Positions 1 to 5,808 are shown, counted from the stretch's first letter. The stretch: 8,104 nucleotides of DNA from Phosphoribacter sp964558825 (GCA_964558825.1 CAZLGB010000160.1:1-8104), one strand, 5' to 3'. Notes: generated by a model from the sequence alone, not told the origin. Program-made: numbers and translations.

Positions 1-601
1 CCGGGTCGTTGTGCTTGACCGAGATCTTGAAGTCGTGGAAGTCGTGCTCCTCGAAGAGGCTGGCCTCCCTGACGGCCGACTCGACGAGCGCCTCAGGGGT
101 GGCCTTGCCGTATTTGGCGAGCAGCCGCTTGTCGAGGCTGCCGGCGTTGACGCCGATGCGGATGGAGACGCCGGCCTCCTTGGCGCGCCGGGCGATCTCG
201 CCGACCTGGTCGTCGAACTGGCGGATGTTGCCGGGGTTGACCCGCACCCCCGCGCAGCCGGCGTCGATGGCGGCATAGACGTATTTGGGCTGGAAGTGGA
301 TGTCGGCGATGACCGGGATCTTGCTCTTGTGGGCGATCGCGGAGAGGGCGTCGGCGTCGTCCTGACTCGGGCAGGCGACGCGCACGATGTCACAGCCTGC
401 GGCGGTCAGCTCGGCGATCTGCTGCAGCGTCGCATTGACGTCGGCGGTGAGGGTCGTGCACATCGACTGGACGCTGACGGGCGCGTCGCCGCCGACCTCG
501 ACGCTGCCGACCCGGATCTTGCGGGACGCGCGCCGGGGGGCGATGAGGGCGGAATCACCCGAGGCGGAGGGGATCGACGGCATACCCAAGGAGACGGCCA
601 T
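1..601 (-). CDS. ispG: 4-hydroxy-3-methylbut-2-enyl diphosphate synthase, N-terminal 200 codons (3' end outside window)
   Basis: IspG (GcpE) is the cytosolic [4Fe-4S] enzyme of the MEP isoprenoid pathway that reductively converts MEcPP to HMBPP. The 200 visible residues match the family's TIM-barrel half: VSVQSM (42-47), AELTAAGCDIVRVACP (63-78), IPVIADIHFQPKY (95-107), VRVNPGNI (119-126), RIGVNAGSLDKRLL (148-161), KYGKATPEALVESA (163-176) and KISVKHNDP (192-200). The [4Fe-4S] cysteines and the C-terminal domain lie beyond the left edge, so cluster binding cannot be checked. I chose the ATG at 601 because the product then begins MAVSLGMP, like mycobacterial IspG, and a GGGGGAG Shine-Dalgarno sequence lies about 10 nt upstream; an in-frame ATG at 610 sits too close to it. 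The gene starts 16 bp after the methyltransferase stop, so co-transcription with hisF is likely. Whether this is the only ispG of the genome cannot be told. Confidence 0.96.
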   Translation of the reverse strand, partial: MAVSLGMPSIPSASGDSALIAPRRASRKIRVGSVEVGGDAPVSVQSMCTTLTADVNATLQQIAELTAAGCDIVRVACPSQDDADALSAIAHKSKIPVIADIHFQPKYVYAAIDAGCAGVRVNPGNIRQFDDQVGEIARRAKEAGVSIRIGVNAGSLDKRLLAKYGKATPEALVESAVREASLFEEHDFHDFKISVKHNDP

Positions 602-617
602 GCCGACCATTCTCCCC

Positions 618-1274
618 CTAGTCGCGACCGAGGATCGCCACGAGGAAGTCCGAGTCGGCTGCGTAGGGGCGCAGGTCCCAGGTCGACAGCAGCACCTCGG
701 GGGTCAGCCCGCTCGCGGCCGCGTCGGCGAGGAAGTCGGCCACGGCATACTCCCGGTCGGTGCCGAAGCCCACGACCGCGCGGCCCTCGGGCGCGAGGTG
801 CCGACGGAAGCCATCGAGGACCGCACGATGGGTCCCGGGCGCGACGAAGGTCATGACATTGCCCGCGCAGACGATCGCGTCGAAGGGCTCGGGTATGCCG
901 TGCGCCGCGAGATCAAGGGCGGCCAGGTCGCCCACCAGCCAGGTCGCCCCGGGATGGTCGGCCGCAGCGGTGGCGATGAGGTGCGGGTCGATGTCGACGC
1001 CGACCACGGTGTGCCCGAGCGCCGCGAGGTGGCCCCCGACGCGACCAAAGCCACAGCCGGCGTCGAGCACGCGAGCCTGGCGGGGCAGCATCGCGTCGAT
1101 CGTGCGGGCCTCACCGACGATGTCCTTGCCCCCCGCGACCAGCCGGCGGAAGCGCTCGACATACCAGGCCGAGTGGCCCGGGTCCGCGGCGATCTTGCGC
1201 TCCCACAGGGTGGTGCGGTCGGCGGGATCGCGCAGCGGCTCGGGCGGCGGCTGGCCGACGATGCCGTCGCTCAC
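618..1274 (-). CDS. class I SAM-dependent methyltransferase, substrate unknown
   Basis: A 218-residue class I (Rossmann-fold) methyltransferase. Motif I is clear at 69-77 (VLDAGCGFG), followed by the acidic residue ending beta-2 (D94 in VGVDID), a motif II-like VGDLAALDL at 114-122, and FDAIVCAGNVMTFV at 131-144, where the substrate pocket usually begins. An aromatic N-terminal segment (WERKIAADPGHSAWYVERF, 24-42) precedes the fold. There is no signal peptide or membrane segment. The start is the GTG at 1274, which overlaps the hisF stop in a GTGA; this implies translational coupling. The reading frame stays open far upstream, but that extension is a shadow of hisF. The protein could act on a small molecule or a macromolecule; nothing in the sequence decides this. 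Its place between hisF and ispG does not by itself argue for a role in either pathway. Confidence 0.88.
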   Translation of the reverse strand: MSDGIVGQPPPEPLRDPADRTTLWERKIAADPGHSAWYVERFRRLVAGGKDIVGEARTIDAMLPRQARVLDAGCGFGRVGGHLAALGHTVVGVDIDPHLIATAAADHPGATWLVGDLAALDLAAHGIPEPFDAIVCAGNVMTFVAPGTHRAVLDGFRRHLAPEGRAVVGFGTDREYAVADFLADAAASGLTPEVLLSTWDLRPYAADSDFLVAILGRD

Positions 1275-2044
1275 CGGACCTCGATCCCGTCGGCGCGCAA
1301 GGCGTCCTTGACCTCGGCGACGGTGAGCTCGCCGAAGTGGAAGACGCTCGCGGCGAGCACGGCGTCGGCGCCGGCGTGGACGGCAGGGGCGAAGTCCTCG
1401 ACCCGCCCTGCTCCCCCGCTGGCGATGAGCGGGATGCTCACCTCGGCGCGCACGGCGCGGATGAGCTCGAGGTCGAAGCCCTCCTTGGTGCCGTCGGCGT
1501 CCATGGAGTTGAGCAGGATCTCGCCGGCGCCGAGCTCGGCCGCCCGAGCGCACCACTCGACGGCATCGAGGTCGACCGCCACCCGACCCCCGTGCGTGGT
1601 CATGACGAATCCGCCTGCGAAAGAGCCGTCCTCGTTGCGACGGCGGCGCACATCGGCCGAGAGCACGAGCACCTGAGCACCGAAGCGGTCGGCGATCTCG
1701 GCGATGACCTCCGGCCGGGCGATCGCGCCGGTGTTGATGCCGACCTTGTCGGCGCCGGCCCGCAAGAGCCGGTCGACGTCGTCGACCGAGCGCACGCCGC
1801 CGCCCACGGTCAGCGGGATGAAGACCTGCTCGGCGGTGCGCCCGACGACCTCGTAGGTCGTCTCGCGGCCCGCCGAGCTGGCGGTCACGTCGAGGAAGGT
1901 CAGCTCGTCGACGCCCTGGCGGTCATAGGTCTTGGCGAGCTCGACCGGGTCTCCGGCGTCGCGCAGGTTGGCGAAGTTGACGCCCTTGACCACGCGGCCG
2001 GCGTCGACGTCGAGGCAGGCGATGACCCGGATGGCGACGCTCAT
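1271..2044 (-). CDS. hisF: imidazole glycerol phosphate synthase cyclase subunit HisF
   Basis: HisF is the (beta/alpha)8-barrel subunit that, with ammonia from HisH, converts PRFAR to imidazole glycerol phosphate and AICAR in histidine synthesis. The 257 residues match the usual 250-258. The two catalytic aspartates are present: D12 in ACLDVD and D131 in LSADVRR. Phosphate-binding and structural motifs also stand out: GRVVKG (16-21), LTVGGGVR (78-85), DKVGINT (99-105), NSMDADGTKEGFDL (179-192) and IASGGAG (207-213). The ATG at 2044 gives the standard N-terminus MSVAIRVIACLDVD; GTG codons at 2053 and 2050 are less likely because a TACAGT hexamer ends 7 nt before this ATG. Its partner genes hisH and hisA are not adjacent, so the histidine genes are dispersed: hisE-hisG lie about 2.5 kb away in another transcription unit. 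The stop overlaps the start of the methyltransferase. Confidence 0.97.
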   Translation of the reverse strand: MSVAIRVIACLDVDAGRVVKGVNFANLRDAGDPVELAKTYDRQGVDELTFLDVTASSAGRETTYEVVGRTAEQVFIPLTVGGGVRSVDDVDRLLRAGADKVGINTGAIARPEVIAEIADRFGAQVLVLSADVRRRRNEDGSFAGGFVMTTHGGRVAVDLDAVEWCARAAELGAGEILLNSMDADGTKEGFDLELIRAVRAEVSIPLIASGGAGRVEDFAPAVHAGADAVLAASVFHFGELTVAEVKDALRADGIEVR

Positions 2045-2051
2045 GCTCACC

Positions 2052-2057
2052 ACTGTA
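2052..2057 (-). promoter_or_regulatory. -10 element for hisF, probably giving a leaderless transcript
   Basis: On the minus strand the hexamer TACAGT (TANNNT type) ends exactly 7 nt before the hisF ATG at 2044. A sigma-A transcript would start at or next to the ATG. No good -35 hexamer is visible, which is common for actinobacterial promoters. No Shine-Dalgarno sequence stands in front of the ATG, consistent with leaderless translation. Confidence 0.45.
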
Positions 2058-2067
2058 GGTCGCCGCC

Positions 2068-2073
2068 TACGAT
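2068..2073 (+). promoter_or_regulatory. -10 element for the plus-strand kinase / fluoride-channel operon
   Basis: TACGAT (TANNNT type) is followed by 7 nt and then the ATG at 2081, the same geometry as the opposing hisF promoter 11 bp away. Both promoters sit in a 36-bp divergent spacer, which also holds the short inverted repeat GTAGG/CCTAC at 2055-2070. RNA polymerase could hardly occupy both at once. No -35 consensus is visible. Confidence 0.42.
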
Positions 2074-2080
2074 GCGGCGT

Positions 2081-2752
2081 ATGCCGTCCACGGCCGCCTC
2101 CTCCCCCACCGAGCCCGCCGAGCCCGGCCACGGCGCCGGCCCCTCAGCCGCCAGCCGCACAACGACGCAGGGTGCCGATCCGGGCGATGTCGCTGCCGTG
2201 GTGCGCCTCGTCGATGCGGCCCGGCCGCGCTGCGGCGAGGTCGTCGTCGTCGCCGTCGACGGACCAAGCGGCTCCGGCAAGACGACCCTGGGCGGCGCGG
2301 TCTGCGCCGCGCTGCGGGGCGCCGGCCATCGTCCGGAGCTCGTCCACATGGACGATCTCTATCCGGGCTGGGACGGCCTGGCGGCCGCGACGGAGCTGCT
2401 CGACACCCAGGTCCTCGAGCCGCTCGCCCGCGGGGAGGACGCGGCATACCGCCGCTGGGACTGGCACGAGAGCCGTTGGGGGGCAACGGTGTCCGTGCCC
2501 TGGACGCCGCTGCTCGTCGTGGAGGGATGCGGGTGCAGTGTGCGCCCGGCCGGGGACCGGGCGGCGGTCCGCGTCTGGGTCGAGGCCACGACGCCGGTGC
2601 GGATGGCCCGCGGCATCGCCCGCGACGGCGAGGCCTATCGTCCGCACTGGGAGCGGTGGGCCGCGCAGGAGCTGGCGCTCTTCGCGGCCGACGGCACGCG
2701 CGAGCGCGCCGACCTGCGGGTGGACACGACCCCGGCCGCCCCGGTGCCCTAG
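2081..2752 (+). CDS. P-loop kinase of the uridine kinase-like family
   Basis: A soluble P-loop NTPase of 223 residues resembling actinobacterial proteins annotated as uridine kinase-like or AAA-family ATP-binding proteins. Walker A is GPSGSGKT (61-68), preceded by a beta-strand VVVVAVD. HMDDLYPGWDGL (89-100) holds the acidic DD pair that in nucleoside kinases helps with Mg2+ and the substrate. PLLVVEG (143-149) resembles the Walker B strand, RMARGIARDG (174-183) is an arginine-rich lid, and HWERWAAQELALF (189-201) follows. The first 35 or so residues are Pro/Ser/Ala-rich and probably disordered. I place the start at ATG 2081 because of the -10-like TACGAT 7 nt upstream; ATG 2072 in the same frame would add three residues and has no better signal. 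The substrate is not established: nucleoside phosphorylation is the family expectation only. The stop lies 9 bp before fluC1. Confidence 0.82.
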   Translation: MPSTAASSPTEPAEPGHGAGPSAASRTTTQGADPGDVAAVVRLVDAARPRCGEVVVVAVDGPSGSGKTTLGGAVCAALRGAGHRPELVHMDDLYPGWDGLAAATELLDTQVLEPLARGEDAAYRRWDWHESRWGATVSVPWTPLLVVEGCGCSVRPAGDRAAVRVWVEATTPVRMARGIARDGEAYRPHWERWAAQELALFAADGTRERADLRVDTTPAAPVP

Positions 2753-2761
2753 CCTCGGAGC

Positions 2762-3172
2762 ATGGGTCCGGCCCGCGCGCTCCTGCCAACGGTCGCCGCG
2801 GTGTCCCTCGGAGGCGCGTGCGGCGCCCTCGCGCGCTATGCCGCTGGCGCCCAATGGCCCACGCAGGCAGGCGGATTCCCGTGGACCACGCTGCTGGTCA
2901 ACACGCTCGGGTGCGCGCTCATCGGCATCCTCATGGTCACCGTCGTCGCGCGCTGGCCGCATCGGCGGCTGCTGCGCCCCTTCTGGGGCACCGGGGTGCT
3001 CGGCGGCTTCACGACCTTCTCGACGTATGCCGTCGACGTCGAGCGCCTCGCGACGGGCGGGGCGATCGCGACGGCCACGGCATACCTGCTGCTGACCCCG
3101 GTGCTGGCGATCCTCGCGGCGACCCTGGCCGCGCGGGCGGGGCGGCGGGTCCTCGATCGGAGGGTGACATGA
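2762..3172 (+). CDS. crcB1: fluoride channel subunit FluC/CrcB, first paralogue
   Basis: A small four-helix membrane protein of 136 residues, the usual Fluc length, that lets F- leave the cell. Family marks: GGACGALARY (17-26) with R25, FPWTTLLVNTLG (39-50) with the pore Asn N47, and GGFTTFSTYAVD (81-92). In the last motif the first Phe-box residue is kept (F86), but the second is Tyr (Y89) rather than the usual Phe. Fluc proteins work as antiparallel dimers; a second, divergent subunit is encoded 418 bp downstream, so a heterodimer is likely. The start ATG follows the kinase stop by 9 bp; GGAG is only 1 nt away, too close for a normal Shine-Dalgarno. A TAGCCT hexamer that includes the kinase stop ends 6 nt before the ATG and might act as an internal promoter. 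The stop overlaps the next gene in ATGA. No fluoride riboswitch was recognised. Confidence 0.95.
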   Translation: MGPARALLPTVAAVSLGGACGALARYAAGAQWPTQAGGFPWTTLLVNTLGCALIGILMVTVVARWPHRRLLRPFWGTGVLGGFTTFSTYAVDVERLATGGAIATATAYLLLTPVLAILAATLAARAGRRVLDRRVT

Positions 3173-3594
3173 CACTGCAGGGACGCGCGGTCCGACTGAC
3201 GATCATGGTCGGCGAGTCCGACCAGTGGCACCACCGGCCGGTCTTCAGCGAGATCGTCCATCGCGCCCAGGCCGCGGGGCTGGCGGGGGCAACGGTGTTG
3301 CGCGGCATCGAGTCCTTCGGCGCCAGCAGTCGCATCCACACGGCTCGGCTGCTCAGCCTCAGCGAGGACCTGCCCGTCGTCGTCATCGTCGTCGACACCG
3401 AGGAGCGGGTCCGCGCCTTCCTGCCCCAGCTGGACGAGCTGGGCATCGAGGGGCTGGTCATCCTCGAGGAGGTCGAGGTCATCCGCTATGTCGGGCGCGG
3501 GCCGGGTCCGGGCGCGACCGGCTCCACCGACGAAGCCGGCGGAGCGGGCGAGACCGGCGAGTCGGGCGGGACCAGCGAGGCCGCGGCGCCGTGA
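3169..3594 (+). CDS. DUF190 (PII-like fold) protein of the fluoride-channel operon
   Basis: A 141-residue DUF190 protein. The domain covers residues 1-109: RLTIMVGESDQWHHRPVF (9-26), GLAGATVLRGIESFG (37-51), DLPVVVIVVDTEERV (67-81) and LEEVEVIRY (99-107). Family members have a ferredoxin-like fold related to PII signalling proteins; their biochemical role is not settled. Residues 110-141 form a Gly/Thr/Glu-rich, acidic, low-complexity tail that is probably disordered and is not part of the family core. The gene overlaps fluC1 (ATGA) and fluC2 (GTGA), so the three products are probably made in fixed ratio. A strong GGAGG lies at 3159-3163, about 5 nt before the ATG. Being embedded between the two channel subunits suggests a regulatory or accessory role in fluoride handling; this is inference from position. 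No membrane segment is present. Confidence 0.9.
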   Translation: MTLQGRAVRLTIMVGESDQWHHRPVFSEIVHRAQAAGLAGATVLRGIESFGASSRIHTARLLSLSEDLPVVVIVVDTEERVRAFLPQLDELGIEGLVILEEVEVIRYVGRGPGPGATGSTDEAGGAGETGESGGTSEAAAP

Positions 3595-3962
3595 CGCATG
3601 CGTGGCTCGTCGTCCTCGGGGCCGCGGTGGGGGCCCCGGCGCGCTATCTCACCGACCGTGCCCTGCAGACTCGCCAGGCTCGCCGCGGTGGGGTTTTCCC
3701 CTGGGGCACCTTCGTCGTCAACGTCGTCGGGTCGCTGCTGCTGGGGCTCATCGCCGGGCGGGTGTCCGCGCCGGCGCAGGCGCTCATCGGGACGGGCTTC
3801 TGCGGGGCCCTGACGACCTATTCGACCTTCTCCTACGAGACGCTGCGCCTGGCCGAGGCCGGCTCGCTGCTGTATGCCGTGCTCAACGTCGCGGGGTCGG
3901 TCACCGCCGGGGTGGCCGCCGCAGCGGCTGGTGCCTGGCTCGGCTCGATGCTGCTCAGCTGA
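3591..3962 (+). CDS. crcB2: fluoride channel subunit FluC/CrcB, second paralogue
   Basis: A 123-residue four-helix membrane protein of the Fluc family. Motifs: GAAVGAPARY (10-19) with R18, FPWGTFVVNVVGS (36-48) with the pore Asn N44, and GALTTYSTFSYE (72-83). Here the first Phe-box residue is Tyr (Y77) while the second is Phe (F80), the reverse of the first paralogue. Helix 4 contains NVAGSVTAG (99-107). The GTG start at 3591 overlaps the DUF190 stop (GTGA). An ATG at 3598 is out of frame. The two subunits differ widely outside the motifs, which fits obligate heterodimers rather than a recent duplication. The gene ends the plus-strand operon; a strong intrinsic terminator begins 58 bp after its stop. 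Confidence 0.94.
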   Translation: MTHAWLVVLGAAVGAPARYLTDRALQTRQARRGGVFPWGTFVVNVVGSLLLGLIAGRVSAPAQALIGTGFCGALTTYSTFSYETLRLAEAGSLLYAVLNVAGSVTAGVAAAAAGAWLGSMLLS

Positions 3963-4020
3963 CGACGAGTCGGCATACCCGACCTTCGGGGCGTCCTCGC
4001 GGCAGCACTGTCGCCAGCTC

Positions 4021-4059
4021 GGAGCGAAACCCACTCCTGAGGTGGGTTTCGCTCCTTTT
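4021..4059 (+). terminator. intrinsic terminator of the fluoride-channel operon
   Basis: A perfect 14-bp stem: the left arm 4021-4034 (GGAGCGAAACCCAC) pairs with 4042-4055, with a 7-nt loop, followed directly by TTTT at 4056-4059. It stands 58 bp after the fluC2 stop and 41 bp beyond the stop of the convergent PH-domain gene. The T-tract serves plus-strand transcripts; the same hairpin may also slow minus-strand transcripts, but no T-tract exists on that side. Confidence 0.93.
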
Positions 4060-4100
4060 CGAGCCCTCGGCCCCGGTCGCGACGCCAGCGCCCCGGCGCC

Positions 4101-4556
4101 TCAGTCGGCGGAACGGGCCTCGCCCAGGCCCTGGATCAGCGCGTTGAGCCGGGCGGCCTCCTGGACCGAGCGCGTCCCGTCCGAGCGCTGGATCGCCATC
4201 ACCGCGAGGGTGTCGGTGTCGTTGAGCTCGAGGGTGGGCCACGGCATACCCTGCCCGAACTGGATGCCGACGACCTGCGGCCAGCTGACCTTGCGGGTGA
4301 GGAAGAGATTGCGCACGACCAGGCCCTCGCGGGTGGGGGTCGCCTTGATCGTCGCGTAGCGGTAAAAGAGCAACGCGAGCACCCAGCCGATGGAGGCGAA
4401 GAGGATGCGGTCGTAGATCTGGAAGTTGCGCACGACCGTGGCCTTCATCGTCGCGCCGATGACGGTGAAGAGGAGGATCGCTGCGACGGCCAGCACGATG
4501 GCGACGGCTCGGCCGCGGCGGGGCTGGAAGGCGGCGAATGGATCGGTCTCGCTCAT
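4101..4556 (-). CDS. two-TM membrane protein with a bacterial PH domain (bPH6 / antigen 6 type)
   Basis: A 151-residue protein. Two hydrophobic segments, about 17-37 (AVAIVLAVAAILLFTVIGA and following) and 48-66 (YDRILFASIGWVLALLFYR), make a membrane hairpin. They are followed by a small beta-rich domain from about residue 68: TPTREGLVVRNLFLTRKVSWPQVVGI, then LELNDTDTLAVMAIQ and an amphipathic C-terminal helix QEAARLNALIQGL. The GLVVRNLF..RKVSW..V pattern is typical of bacterial PH domains called low-molecular-weight antigen 6. The start is ATG 4556, 13 bp after the hisG stop; a TTG just before it is unlikely. Location after hisE-hisG matches other actinobacteria such as Mycobacterium, where a small membrane protein follows hisG. 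Its function is unknown and a direct role in histidine synthesis is not supported by sequence. Confidence 0.85.
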   Translation of the reverse strand: MSETDPFAAFQPRRGRAVAIVLAVAAILLFTVIGATMKATVVRNFQIYDRILFASIGWVLALLFYRYATIKATPTREGLVVRNLFLTRKVSWPQVVGIQFGQGMPWPTLELNDTDTLAVMAIQRSDGTRSVQEAARLNALIQGLGEARSAD

Positions 4557-4569
4557 CAAGGGCTCTCTC

Positions 4570-5415
4570 TCACAACCGGCACGCAGCGATGTGCGTGACG
4601 AGTATGCCGCGTGCCCCGAGCTCGAAGAGCTCGTCCATCACGCGGTTGGTCCCCTTGCGCGGGACCATGGCGCGCACGGCCACCCACGCCGGGTCGTGCA
4701 GCGGCGAGACCGTCGGTGACTCCAGCCCCGGGGTGATCTCGCAGGCCGCCTCGACGAGCGCGGCCGGCACGTCATAGTCGAGCAGGACGTAGTCGCGGGC
4801 GGTCACGACCCCGAGCAGCCGCCTGCGCAGCACCCCGATGCCGTTGTCCTCGGGCACCTCGGCGCGACGGATGAGCACCGCTTCGGAGGTGAGGATCGGC
4901 TCGCCGAAAACCGCCAGTCCCTGGCTGCGCAGCGTCGCGCCGGTCTCGACGACGTCGGCGATGACGTCGGCCACACCGAGGGTGATCGCGGTTTCGACCG
5001 CCCCGTCGAGGCGCACGACCTTCGCCTGCACTCCGGCATTCGCCAGATGCGCCTGGACCAGCCCGGCATAGCTCGTCGCCACCCGCTTGCCGGAGATGTC
5101 GGCGAGGGTCGTCGCCGACCCGGCGACGGCGGCATACCGGAAGGTCGAGCGGCCGAATCCGAGCCCGAGCACCTCGACCGCGTCGGAGCCGCTGTCGAGC
5201 AGCAGGTCACGCCCGGTGATGCCCGCATCGACGGTGCCCGAGCCGACATAGACGGCGATGTCGCGGGGGCGCAGATAAAAGAGCTCGACGTCGTTGTCGG
5301 GGTCGCTGACGACGAGCTCCTTGGGGTCGCGGCGCACCTTGTAGCCCGCCTCGCGGAGCATCTCGGCGGCCGGCTCGGCCAGAGAGCCCTTGTTGGGCAC
5401 GGCGATTCGCAGCAT
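4570..5415 (-). CDS. hisG: ATP phosphoribosyltransferase, long form HisG
   Basis: HisG joins ATP and PRPP in the first committed step of histidine synthesis. At 281 residues it is the long, hexameric form (the mycobacterial enzyme has about 284). The N-terminus MLRIAVPNKGSL is canonical. IAVYVGSGTVDAGITGRD (53-70) and the PRPP-binding loop ADVIADVVETGATL (149-162) belong to the catalytic domains. GLESPTVSPL (230-239) and the segment from about 211 to the end form the ACT-like domain that binds histidine for feedback inhibition, so no HisZ partner is needed. The ATG at 5415 lies 36 bp after the hisE stop, with a small palindrome in the gap (5432-5447) and only a weak GGACG as possible Shine-Dalgarno. 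It is the middle gene of hisE-hisG-PH. Identification is secure. Confidence 0.97.
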   Translation of the reverse strand: MLRIAVPNKGSLAEPAAEMLREAGYKVRRDPKELVVSDPDNDVELFYLRPRDIAVYVGSGTVDAGITGRDLLLDSGSDAVEVLGLGFGRSTFRYAAVAGSATTLADISGKRVATSYAGLVQAHLANAGVQAKVVRLDGAVETAITLGVADVIADVVETGATLRSQGLAVFGEPILTSEAVLIRRAEVPEDNGIGVLRRRLLGVVTARDYVLLDYDVPAALVEAACEITPGLESPTVSPLHDPAWVAVRAMVPRKGTNRVMDELFELGARGILVTHIAACRL

Positions 5416-5431
5416 GAGGCGTCCAGTTCGG

Positions 5432-5447
5432 GGATCGGCGGCGATCC
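5432..5447. repeat. small palindrome in the hisE-hisG gap
   Basis: GGATCG at 5432-5437 and CGATCC at 5442-5447 form a perfect 6-bp stem with a 4-nt loop in the 36-bp gap between hisE and hisG. In RNA it could shape the hisG leader or slow decay of one part of the message. It has no T-tract, so I do not call it a terminator. Confidence 0.4.
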
Positions 5448-5451
5448 GGGG

Positions 5452-5715
5452 TCAGAGGTGGGCGTAGACATCGTCGAGGGTGATCCCCCGGGCGATCATG
5501 AGGACCTGCAGGTGATAGAGCAGCTGGCTGATCTCCTCGGCGGTGCGATCGGTCGACTCGTATTCCGCGGCCATCCACACCTCGGCCGCCTCCTCGACGA
5601 TCTTCTTGCCGATGGCGTGCACGCCCGCGTCGAGCTGCGCCACGGTGCCCGACCCGGCCGGGCGCGCGACCGCCTTGGCCAACAACTCGGCATACAGGCC
5701 CTCGAAGCTCTTCAC
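5452..5715 (-). CDS. hisE: phosphoribosyl-ATP pyrophosphatase HisE
   Basis: HisE removes pyrophosphate from phosphoribosyl-ATP, the second step of histidine synthesis. The 87-residue, all-helical protein is a stand-alone HisE rather than a HisIE fusion. The MazG-like metal-binding pattern is seen at IGKKIVEEAAEVWMAA (35-50) and ATEEIS-like AEEISQLLYHLQVLM (59-73), with the conserved acidic residues E41, E42, E45 and E60-E61. The start is the GTG at 5715, giving MKSFEGLYAELLAKA, the normal actinobacterial N-terminus. A TAGGCT hexamer ends 8 nt before the GTG and no Shine-Dalgarno is present, so the transcript may be leaderless. It is the first gene of hisE-hisG-PH. Confidence 0.96.
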   Translation of the reverse strand: MKSFEGLYAELLAKAVARPAGSGTVAQLDAGVHAIGKKIVEEAAEVWMAAEYESTDRTAEEISQLLYHLQVLMIARGITLDDVYAHL

Positions 5716-5723
5716 AACCGGAC

Positions 5724-5729
5724 AGCCTA
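5724..5729 (-). promoter_or_regulatory. -10 element for the hisE-hisG-PH operon
   Basis: On the minus strand TAGGCT stands 8 nt before the hisE GTG and just below the large hairpin at 5737-5780. Transcription would begin within one or two bases of the start codon. The hairpin occupies the region where a -35 box would be, so if this is the promoter its -35 contact lies in the right part of the palindrome. Confidence 0.4.
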
Positions 5730-5736
5730 CCGAGCG

Positions 5737-5780
5737 GGGTATGCCGTCCGCCCCCGCTCCAGGGGTCGGACGGCATACCC
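5737..5780 (-). terminator. large hairpin between ribM and hisE, probable terminator of ribM
   Basis: A perfect 14-bp inverted repeat: 5737-5750 (GGGTATGCCGTCCG) pairs with 5767-5780. After one C/T mismatch the stem continues with four more G-C pairs (5752-5755 with 5762-5765) around a 6-nt loop. It begins 28 bp after the ribM stop and ends 21 bp before hisE. There is no T-tract on either side, so it would be an I-shaped, U-less terminator of the kind often proposed in actinomycetes. Each arm carries the frequent octamer GTATGCCG/CGGCATAC. Confidence 0.7.
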
Positions 5781-5808
5781 GCCGGGGTGTCGACTGGGTG
5801 AGCGTGGC

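Noticed and set aside
1275..1556. N-terminal extension of the methyltransferase frame
   Set aside because: The extension is Arg-rich and lies fully within hisF; the GTGA overlap at 1271-1274 gives a natural start.
11..1676. Long plus-strand open frames opposite ispG, the methyltransferase and hisF
   Set aside because: They are mirror frames of well-identified genes and give Arg/Gly/Asp-rich nonsense without family motifs.
2045..2080. A fluoride riboswitch ahead of the channel operon
   Set aside because: The spacer is only 36 bp, too short for the aptamer, and the 9-bp gap before fluC1 also cannot hold one. I saw no candidate inside the kinase gene.
3591..3962. fluC2 as a decaying duplicate of fluC1
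   Set aside because: All core motifs are intact, length is normal and the start overlaps the upstream gene; paired fluoride-channel subunits are an established arrangement.
4021..4055. The inverted repeat as an attachment site or transposon end
   Set aside because: It is followed by a T-tract at the end of an operon and lies between convergent genes, and no integrase or transposase is nearby; a terminator explains it.
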